Below, piece by piece: positions 1 to 5,733 of a DNA stretch of 14,938 nucleotides. The position numbers and the translations under genes were made by a program. Under the pieces are notes generated by a model. It searched no databases. It was not told where the DNA came from and saw nothing but the letters and a program-made list of their open reading frames with translations. Every line of letters starts with the position of its first letter. The first letter of the stretch is position 1. This DNA is from Castellaniella sp. UBA6218. Its GTDB lineage: Bacteria > Pseudomonadota > Gammaproteobacteria > Burkholderiales > Burkholderiaceae_B. The stretch lies in the NCBI GenBank assembly GCA_002421865.1, contig DISE01000085.1, forward strand, positions 1-14,938. The letters run 5' to 3'.

Positions 1-18
1 GTCCTCTCCTGGGCACCA
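1..18 (+). tRNA. 3' end of a tRNA, probably tRNA-Phe (partial)
   Basis: The first 18 bases read as the end of a tRNA: the last two T-loop bases, the 3' strand of the T stem (CCTCT), a 7-base acceptor strand (CCTGGGC), discriminator A and an encoded CCA. The implied 5' acceptor strand is GCCCAGG, which fits bacterial tRNA-Phe (GCCC...GGGCACCA). The anticodon lies outside the window, so the identity is a guess. A 7-bp hairpin (18-37) and a terminator (65-110) follow, as expected after a tRNA gene. Confidence 0.6.
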
Positions 19-64
19 CTTCTCTAGTTTGAGAAGTCCAATTCAGTAGGATGTCTCACGGCAT

Positions 65-110
65 CAAAAAGCGAAACCCGCATAGACCCAGTCTTGCGGG
101 TTTTTGCTTT
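65..110 (+). terminator. Rho-independent terminator after the tRNA
   Basis: AAACCCGCA (74-82) pairs perfectly with TGCGGGTTT (95-103) around a 12-base loop. The right arm runs into a T-rich stretch (101-110). The stem can be lengthened with one bulge through AAGCG / TTGCTT. Stem plus T-run is the classical intrinsic terminator form and would end the upstream tRNA transcript. Confidence 0.8.
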
Positions 111-161
111 GCGCATGACCACATCATGTGGCGTCCCAGGCCCGACAGCATCGTTCTTCTA

Positions 162-192
162 TTGACCTTTCCCCCATGTCAAGGATTACGCT
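162..192 (+). promoter_or_regulatory. MerR/CueR-type metal-responsive promoter (predicted)
   Basis: A -35 box TTGACC (162-167) and a -10-like box TACGCT (187-192) are 19 bp apart, the overlong spacing typical of promoters that MerR-family activators untwist. Inside the spacer is the dyad CCTT (166-169), 11 bases, AAGG (181-184). This is the same half-site spacing as in CueR-type copper operators. It reads towards the Met-rich gene at 349. No merR-family gene is in the window, so the regulator and metal are inferred. Confidence 0.55.
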
Positions 193-348
193 GTAGAAGT
201 CCATTCGGGTTTTGGCATCCTTGGTTTGACGAATGCCCGGCCCGCAAGACAATGTCGCGGCTCGAAACCGGGGATTGCCGCGTCGATCAAATACCTTCTC
301 AAGCAGTGAAGTCGGCCCCGGGTCTTGTTTGACAGTCGGGAGTATTCA
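193..348 (+). other. Leader/intergenic region before the Met-rich gene
   Basis: About 155 bases separate the predicted MerR-type promoter from the ATG at 349. A GC hairpin is possible (CGCGGC 256-261 with GCCGCG 277-282). A second weaker promoter-like pair, TTGACG (226-231) and GACAAT (248-253), has a 16-bp spacer. The ribosome binding site GGGAG (338-342) lies just before the ATG. I see no convincing gene here: an open frame at 51-332 runs through the terminator and the promoter and has no recognisable protein character. Together with the tRNA end and terminator this accounts for all of 1-348. Confidence 0.4.
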
Positions 349-771
349 ATGAATACAAGGATGATAGTGATGGCGTCCTTTGCCGCGCTGGCGATGGGCG
401 TGGGCGTGCCGGGTGTGGCGGCGGCGCAAGGCCAGAACCAGGCGGGCGGCGCGGGCATGATGCGGGCAGGGCAGGGACCCGGCCCGATGGGGCAGAGGGG
501 GGATATGGGCGAAATGATGGGTGTCCTGCCGGACGGCGTGGCCGCAGGCCCTCGTGGCGGTGGCATAGCGGGCGGCTACGGCATGCCTGGCGTCGGCATG
601 ATGGGCTACGGCATGCTTGGCGGCGGCATGATGGGAGCGTGTCCCGCGATGACCGGCGCAGGCCTGGACCCCGGGACAGCGATGCGGATGCACGGTGAAA
701 TGATGCGGGCGATGGGGGACATCCTGGTCAAGTATGCCGACAAGGTCCCGTCTTCGCCGCCCAAACCGTGA
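349..771 (+). CDS. Small exported Met/Gly-rich protein, possible metal binder
   Basis: The protein has 140 residues. The N-terminus (about 1-26) is a Sec signal peptide ending VAAA before QGQ. The mature part, about 114 residues, is rich in glycine and has roughly 18 methionines in clusters such as GYGMPGVGMMGYGM and GGGMM, with one Cys and one His. Its C-terminal tail looks more helical (MRMHGEMMRAMGDILVKYA). Methionine clusters in periplasmic proteins commonly bind Cu(I) or Ag(I). With the CueR-like promoter upstream, a copper-related role is the best inference, but no named family is recognised. The start at 349 is preferred over 325 because GGGAG sits 6 bases upstream and the signal peptide begins there. 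It appears monocistronic: hairpins follow, and ydfG begins 137 bp later. Confidence 0.8.
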   Translation: MNTRMIVMASFAALAMGVGVPGVAAAQGQNQAGGAGMMRAGQGPGPMGQRGDMGEMMGVLPDGVAAGPRGGGIAGGYGMPGVGMMGYGMLGGGMMGACPAMTGAGLDPGTAMRMHGEMMRAMGDILVKYADKVPSSPPKP

Positions 772-779
772 CGGCGATC

Positions 780-820
780 ATGCGCTGGTCCCCGACCCCG
801 CCCGGGGAACGGTTGCGCAT
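780..820 (+). terminator. Weak hairpin after the Met-rich gene
   Basis: ATGCGC (780-785) pairs with GCGCAT (815-820), and inside it TCCCC (789-793) pairs with GGGGA (804-808), with internal loops between. It begins 8 bases after the stop codon, but no T-run follows. It is at best a Rho-dependent or 3'-stabilising structure. Confidence 0.25.
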
Positions 821-854
821 GTCGGCCATGCATTTCCTGAAGTAGTACCATCGC

Positions 855-897
855 AAGCTTGGACGCCGGTCGCAGGACCGGCGTGAAGGCCAAGCTT
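855..897 (+). repeat. Long inverted repeat (17-bp stem) directly before ydfG
   Basis: AAGCTTGG (855-862) and ACGCCGGTC (863-871) form a continuous left arm. The loop is GCAG (872-875). The right arm is GACCGGCGT (876-884), a 5-base bulge, then CCAAGCTT (890-897). All 17 pairs are perfect. No T-run follows. The structure ends 3 bases before the purine-rich ribosome binding site AGAGGA (900-905) of the next gene, so it could affect translation, stop upstream transcription or stabilise the mRNA. Confidence 0.7.
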
Positions 898-908
898 CCA
901 GAGGACTT

Positions 909-1679
909 ATGAACGACTCCAAACCACAACCCATCGCCCTCGTCACCGGGGCCTCCGTCGGCTTCGGGCGCGCGATCAGCGAGCGTTTCCTGCGGGACGG
1001 CTACCGGGTGATCGCCGCCGCGCGACGAATGGAACCTTTGCGGGACTTGCAGCGGAAGTACGGCGACGCCGTGTTGCCAGTGTCCCTGGACGTCCGCGAC
1101 GAACAGGCGGTCTCCGCCCTGAGGGAATCCCTGCCGCAGGCCTGGCGCGACATCGACGTGCTGGTCAACAACGCCGGCCTGGCCCTGGGCAAGGAAAAGG
1201 CCCATGAGGCCGACTTCCAGGACTGGCGGACGATGATCGACACCAACGTCACCGGCCTGGCGCTGGTGACGCACGCCTTCCTGCCGGGCATGGTCGCCAG
1301 AAAGCGCGGACTGGTGATCAACATTGGTTCGGTGGCGGGCAAATATCCCTATCCGGGCGGCAACGTCTATGGCGCCACCAAGGCTTTCGTGGCGCAATTC
1401 AGCCGCAACCTGCGCGCGGATCTGACCGGCACGGGCGTGCGGGTGACGGATGTCCAGCCGGGGCTGGTGGGCGAGACCGAGTTTTCCCTCGTCCGCTACA
1501 AGGGCGACCAGGAAAAGACGGCGGCGATGTATGCCGGCGCCCATCCGCTGCGCCCGGAAGACATCGCCGAAACGGTCGCCTGGGTGGCGTCCCTGCCGCC
1601 GCATGTGAATGTGAACGCGATCGAGGTGATGCCGACTTCGCAATCGTTCGCCGCGTTGACCGTGACCCGGGACGAATGA
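909..1679 (+). CDS. ydfG: YdfG-type NADP-dependent 3-hydroxy acid / malonic semialdehyde reductase (SDR family)
   Basis: This 256-residue protein is a classical short-chain dehydrogenase and follows E. coli YdfG closely along its length. Shared stretches include DIDVLVNNAGLALG, GGNVYGATKAFV and VRVTD.QPGLV. Visible motifs: Rossmann glycine loop TGASVGFG (13-20), an Arg pair after strand 2 (R39-R40) favouring NADP(H), NNAG (87-90), and catalytic N113, S141, Y154 and K158. YdfG oxidises L-allo-threonine, serine and 3-hydroxypropionate-type substrates with NADP+ and reduces toxic malonic semialdehyde, in the cytoplasm. Exact substrate here is inferred. The ATG follows AGAGGA by only 3 bases, and a long hairpin sits just upstream. 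No functional link to either neighbour is apparent. Confidence 0.93.
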   Translation: MNDSKPQPIALVTGASVGFGRAISERFLRDGYRVIAAARRMEPLRDLQRKYGDAVLPVSLDVRDEQAVSALRESLPQAWRDIDVLVNNAGLALGKEKAHEADFQDWRTMIDTNVTGLALVTHAFLPGMVARKRGLVINIGSVAGKYPYPGGNVYGATKAFVAQFSRNLRADLTGTGVRVTDVQPGLVGETEFSLVRYKGDQEKTAAMYAGAHPLRPEDIAETVAWVASLPPHVNVNAIEVMPTSQSFAALTVTRDE

Positions 1680-1685
1680 ACGCCC

Positions 1686-1716
1686 GGATTCCGGTTGCGT
1701 CCATGCGCCGGAATCC
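1686..1716 (+). repeat. Inverted repeat after ydfG, possible terminator
   Basis: GGATTCCGG (1686-1694) pairs perfectly with CCGGAATCC (1708-1716) around a 13-base loop, beginning 7 bases after the ydfG stop. No T-run follows at once, though the sequence beyond is AT-rich. It separates ydfG from the signalling operon and may help end the ydfG transcript. Confidence 0.45.
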
Positions 1717-1740
1717 AGGTGATACTTTGATACATTCATG

Positions 1741-1749
1741 TGCTATTCT
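1741..1749 (+). promoter_or_regulatory. Possible extended -10 promoter of the signalling operon
   Basis: TGCTATTCT matches the extended -10 pattern TGn-TATAAT with TATTCT as the hexamer. No good -35 lies at 16-18 bp. It is in a local AT-rich stretch between the post-ydfG inverted repeat and the first gene of the three-gene operon. A start near 1756 would leave a short leader containing GGGGAAG (1769-1775). Confidence 0.35.
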
Positions 1750-1814
1750 GAAACTCTCCATCATTTGTGGGGAAGATCAGGGTGCGATGCTTGGTCACGA
1801 ACGGGAATTCCCGC

Positions 1815-2684
1815 ATGCCGCGATGGGCGGTCCTCATGCGCGGATCGCTGTCGGTTGTGCTCCTCGCGTGCGCGTCCGTGTTTCCGGCGCATGCGGCGCA
1901 GCGGACCCTCGCCTATTTTCCCGTCGGTCCCATCTACGAATACCGTTGGAAAGTCCTCGAACTGGCGCTGGAGCATGTCCGGCGCGCCGAGAGTATCGCG
2001 ATCGATTTGCGGCCTTTCGATGAAAAAGTCACCCAGAACCGGGCCGTCAGTCTGCTCGAAGCAGGCAAGATCGACGTCATCGCGCTGGGCACCAACGACG
2101 AACGCGAATCCCGCATGCTGCCGATCAAGATCGACATTTCCCGCGGGACCGTCGGCTACCGGGTATTCCTGATCTCGGCATCCGACCAGGAGCGGATCGC
2201 GGGCATGGACGACGAGGCGTTCAGGAAGGAACTGACCTTCGGCCTGAACAGCCAGTGGGCCGATCTGCCCGTGATGCGGGCCAATGGCTATACCGTGCTG
2301 ACCTCCACCGATTACGAAAGCCTTTTCGGCATGCTGGCCGCGCACCGTTTCGACGCGCTGCCCCGGGGGATCGGCGAGGCGGCGGTCGAACTGGACGCGC
2401 GCCGGAAAGACTATCCCGGGTTGACCATCGAAAAGACCCGCGCCCTGTTCTTCCCCTATCCCATCTACTTCTGGGTCAACCGCCAGGACGCGGAACTGGC
2501 CGGGCGGATCGAGCGCGGCTTGCGCGCGGCCCTGGCCGATGGTTCCTTCCGGAAGCTCTTCGTGACCTACCATGCGTCGATGATCGAGGACCTGGCCCGC
2601 AGCCGTCGCCGGGTGATCCGCCTGGACAATCCCCTGCTGTCACAGGGATCGGCGGAAATCGATACGAAATGGTGGTGGCGTTGA
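1815..2684 (+). CDS. Exported solute-binding-like (PBP2 fold) protein, probable periplasmic sensor subunit
   Basis: From ATG 1815 the product has 289 residues and starts with a signal peptide (about 1-27, ending FPAHA before AQR). The rest resembles type-2 periplasmic binding proteins of the amino-acid ABC transporter kind. It keeps features of the subgroup found beside sensor proteins: LEAGKIDVIALGTNDERESR, a segment with W-A-D and NGYTVLTSTDYESLFGML, RFDALPRGIGEA, YPIYFWVN, and a late DGSFRKLF. No ABC permease or ATPase is adjacent. Instead the gene lies 1 bp before a membrane hybrid kinase, so it probably detects a small ligand and signals through that kinase. A GTG at 1782 has a better ribosome site (GGGGAAG, 6-base gap) and would add 11 residues to the signal peptide. 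The ligand is unknown. Confidence 0.82.
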   Translation: MPRWAVLMRGSLSVVLLACASVFPAHAAQRTLAYFPVGPIYEYRWKVLELALEHVRRAESIAIDLRPFDEKVTQNRAVSLLEAGKIDVIALGTNDERESRMLPIKIDISRGTVGYRVFLISASDQERIAGMDDEAFRKELTFGLNSQWADLPVMRANGYTVLTSTDYESLFGMLAAHRFDALPRGIGEAAVELDARRKDYPGLTIEKTRALFFPYPIYFWVNRQDAELAGRIERGLRAALADGSFRKLFVTYHASMIEDLARSRRRVIRLDNPLLSQGSAEIDTKWWWR

Positions 2685-2685
2685 C

Positions 2686-5600
2686 GTGCGGGCGGCCTGG
2701 ATGAAAACAGGATCGACCCTGGCCAGGCGACTGCTGAGATCCATGCTGCCCTGGTATCTGCTGACGACCATCGGCCTGGTGGCGGTGCAGTTGGGCATCC
2801 AGTACGTCGGCATCAGCCGGGCGATCGCGGACGATCTGGCCTCGCTGGGCCGCACCGTCGAACCCGCCGTGACCAATGCCGTCTGGGAACTCGACCGGGA
2901 TCAGATGACCCGGGCACTGGACGGGGTGCGGCAGAACGCGATCGTCTCCGGCGCGCGGATCGAATCGCCCACAGGCGGCGTCCTGGCCGACAGCGGCTGG
3001 TCGCGTGAATCCGACGAAGCGTCCGATCTGGCGTTCTTCGTGCGAGGGCGTTCGGCCGCGACGCCGCTGCGCCATGCCACGGCGGATGGCGCGATGCAGT
3101 TGCTCGGGGTGCTGTGGCTCCATACCGCGCCATCCGTCATCTGGGACCGGCTCAAATACGGTTTCGCGGTCGCTTTGCTCAATTCGGTCGTCCTCAGCGC
3201 TCTCTTGTGGCTGCTCTTCGTCTGGACGATCCGGCGCCGCCTGTCGGATACGCTGACGCCCGTCGTGTCCGCCGTGAAGAACTGGCGCTTCGGCGCCGAC
3301 GACGCCCAGTTGGAGCCGCTGATTTACCCGCATGCCGACGAGCTGGGCGAATTGGTGGATGCCTTCCGCGAAAGCCGCCAGAAGCTGTCGGTTTCGATGC
3401 GGGAACTGGACACCCTGAACCACGACCTCGAATCCATCGTCTCGGATCGTACCCGGGAATTGCGGGAGGCCAAGGAAACCGCCGAATCCGCCACGCGGGT
3501 GAAATCCGATTTCCTGGCCACCATGAGCCACGAGATCCGTACGCCGATGAACGCCATCCTGGGGATGCTGTATCTGGCGCTCAAGGAAGACATGTCGGCC
3601 GGCACGCGGGGCCGGCTGATCAAGGCCCAGGGCGCCGCGCAATCGTTGCTGGGCATCATCAACGACATCCTGGATTTTTCCAGACTCGAGGCCGGCAAGC
3701 TCGCCGTCGAGCAGGTCGAGTTCGACCTGGAACTGGTGCTGGAGCGACTGGTGGACGCGGTCGGCCTGCAGGCCGAGGCCAAAGGCATCGAACTTTTGAT
3801 CCGGCACGATCCGGCCATTCCAACCCTGCTGGTGGGTGATCCGCTGCGCTTTGGGCAGGTGCTGCTCAACCTGTGCAGCAACGCGGTCAAGTTCACCGAG
3901 CAGGGCGAGGTCGAGCTGGCCTTGCATTGTCTGGGGCGGGACGAGGACACAGTCAGGATTCAGGCCTGCGTGCGCGACACCGGCATCGGCATGATCGCCG
4001 AACAGGCCCGGACTCTGTTCCAGAAATTCACCCAGGCCGACCAGTCCACGACGCGCCGCTACGGCGGCACGGGCCTCGGCCTGGCGATTTGCCGCAGTCT
4101 GGTGGAATTGATGGGCGGGCGCCTGTGGGTGGAATCCTCCGCGCCGGGCAAGGGCACGACGATGTGCTTCACGCTTCGGCTGGCTGTGGCACAACAGGCC
4201 CGGACCCAGGAGCGCCAGCTGTTGGAGCGGATCGGCTCCAGACTACGGGGCTGGCGTGTGCTCGTCGTGGACGACAACCCGGTGTCGCTGGAGATCCTCT
4301 CCGAGATGTTGCTGTTCTTCCAGCTCGACGTCGGCACCGCCAGTCACGGCGCGCAGGCCCTGACCATGCTCCGGCAGGCCAGCGGCCAGCCGTACGACCT
4401 GGTGCTGATGGACTGGCGCATGCCGGGCATGCACGGCGACGAAGTCGCCCGGCGCATCCGGGCCGACGCTGCCATCGCGCACCAGCCGAAGATCGTGATG
4501 GTCACCGCCTACGGCACCGAGGACGTCATGCGCCGGGCGACCCAGGCCGGCATGGATGGCTTCCTGATCAAGCCGATCTCGCCTTCGTCGCTGCTGGACA
4601 CGGTGCTGTCCGTGCTCGGCCAGGGCCGGCTGTCGGGGCAGGATATCGAAGCCCCCGCAGCGGTCGCACGGGCGGGGGGCGGCGGACTGACCGGCGCCCG
4701 GATCCTGCTGGTCGAGGACAACGACATCAATCGCGAGTTCGCGGTGGAACTGCTGCGCGGCGAGGGGGTTTCGGTCGATGAGGCCATCAATGGACAGGAA
4801 GCCGTGGAACGGGTCCAGCTCAAGCACTACGATGCCGTGCTGATGGATATCCAGATGCCCGTCATGGACGGCCTGCAGGCGGCCCGCCGCATCCGCGGGC
4901 TGGGCAACGGGGCGGGCGGGACGCGTTTCGTCGGCTTGCCCATCATCGCCATGACGGCGTTGGCCATGGCGTCCGACGCGCAGGCCAGCCAGGAAGCCGG
5001 CATGAACGACCACATCACCAAGCCGATCGATCCTGACCATCTGCTGGCGACGCTTGCCCGCTGGGTGAGTGTGCCCGGCGACCGGGCGGCCACGCAAGCG
5101 CCGGTCTCGGGCGGCGAACCCGGGCGCCTGCCCGACGACCTGTCGGCCCTGACGCATCTGGACGCTGCCGACGGCGTGCGCCGCATCGGCGGCCGGGCGG
5201 AGCCCTATCGGAAGCAGTTGCGGCGCTTCGGCGCGCAATACGGCGGCGCTATCGACGAATTGCGGCGTCTGCTGGCGCAAGAGGGGTCGGCGGCGGCCGA
5301 GGCGCATTGCCATACCCTCAAGGGCGTGGCCGGCAACATCGGCGCGCGCGCGCTCTTCGCCCGGGTGTCCGAGATCGATGCCCTGCTGAAGCAGGGCCGG
5401 CGGCCAGATGCCGCGTTGCTGGACACGGCGCAGGCGATGCTGGGGAACGTTCTGGCGGACATCGAATCCTTGGCGGATGACGCGCCGCCGCCGTTGCCTG
5501 CGGTGCCGCCATCGCCCGCAGCGCTGCGCGATCTGGTCGAGCGGCTGAAGACGGCGCTGGGATCCGATCTGGGAGCCGTCGAGGCCCTGCTCGACGAATT

Positions 5601-5733
5601 GGTTCGCGGCGTGTCTGGCACACCCCTGCAGCCCGCCGTCCAGGAAATCGCCGACCGGATCGACCGGTTCGAACTCGACGCCGCGCTGGCGTTGCTGGCA
5701 TCCCTGCCTATCGCGCCGGAGACCGCGTCATGA
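2686..5733 (+). CDS. Membrane hybrid sensor histidine kinase (sensor-HisKA-HATPase-REC-REC-Hpt)
   Basis: The protein has 1015 residues from GTG 2686; ATG 2701 is an alternative. TM1 is at about 21-43, a periplasmic loop of about 115 residues follows, then TM2 at about 158-183. Next come a HAMP-like and coiled-coil linker and HisKA with MSHEIRTPMN (phosphoacceptor H282). The HATPase domain has N-box NLCSNAVKF (395-403), G1 DTGIG (431-435) and G2 GGTGLGL (460-466). Two receivers follow: REC1 from about 523 (D576, K629) and REC2 from about 671 (D721, K779). The Hpt domain has HTLKG with H876. A tail (about 905-1015) after a Pro-rich linker resembles those of other hybrid kinases. All phosphorelay residues are present, so phosphate can pass His-Asp-His to the partner encoded next. 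The stop overlaps the next start by 4 bp (ATGA), which implies translational coupling. The signal is unknown but probably comes via the upstream binding-like protein. Confidence 0.93.
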   Translation: MRAAWMKTGSTLARRLLRSMLPWYLLTTIGLVAVQLGIQYVGISRAIADDLASLGRTVEPAVTNAVWELDRDQMTRALDGVRQNAIVSGARIESPTGGVLADSGWSRESDEASDLAFFVRGRSAATPLRHATADGAMQLLGVLWLHTAPSVIWDRLKYGFAVALLNSVVLSALLWLLFVWTIRRRLSDTLTPVVSAVKNWRFGADDAQLEPLIYPHADELGELVDAFRESRQKLSVSMRELDTLNHDLESIVSDRTRELREAKETAESATRVKSDFLATMSHEIRTPMNAILGMLYLALKEDMSAGTRGRLIKAQGAAQSLLGIINDILDFSRLEAGKLAVEQVEFDLELVLERLVDAVGLQAEAKGIELLIRHDPAIPTLLVGDPLRFGQVLLNLCSNAVKFTEQGEVELALHCLGRDEDTVRIQACVRDTGIGMIAEQARTLFQKFTQADQSTTRRYGGTGLGLAICRSLVELMGGRLWVESSAPGKGTTMCFTLRLAVAQQARTQERQLLERIGSRLRGWRVLVVDDNPVSLEILSEMLLFFQLDVGTASHGAQALTMLRQASGQPYDLVLMDWRMPGMHGDEVARRIRADAAIAHQPKIVMVTAYGTEDVMRRATQAGMDGFLIKPISPSSLLDTVLSVLGQGRLSGQDIEAPAAVARAGGGGLTGARILLVEDNDINREFAVELLRGEGVSVDEAINGQEAVERVQLKHYDAVLMDIQMPVMDGLQAARRIRGLGNGAGGTRFVGLPIIAMTALAMASDAQASQEAGMNDHITKPIDPDHLLATLARWVSVPGDRAATQAPVSGGEPGRLPDDLSALTHLDAADGVRRIGGRAEPYRKQLRRFGAQYGGAIDELRRLLAQEGSAAAEAHCHTLKGVAGNIGARALFARVSEIDALLKQGRRPDAALLDTAQAMLGNVLADIESLADDAPPPLPAVPPSPAALRDLVERLKTALGSDLGAVEALLDELVRGVSGTPLQPAVQEIADRIDRFELDAALALLASLPIAPETAS

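Noticed and set aside
51..332. 93-codon open frame on the + strand
   Set aside because: It begins inside the terminator region, runs through the predicted MerR-type promoter, has no ribosome site and shows no recognisable protein features.
2476..4194. 572-codon open frame antisense to the hybrid kinase
   Set aside because: It mirrors the codon pattern of the kinase and has no domain character.
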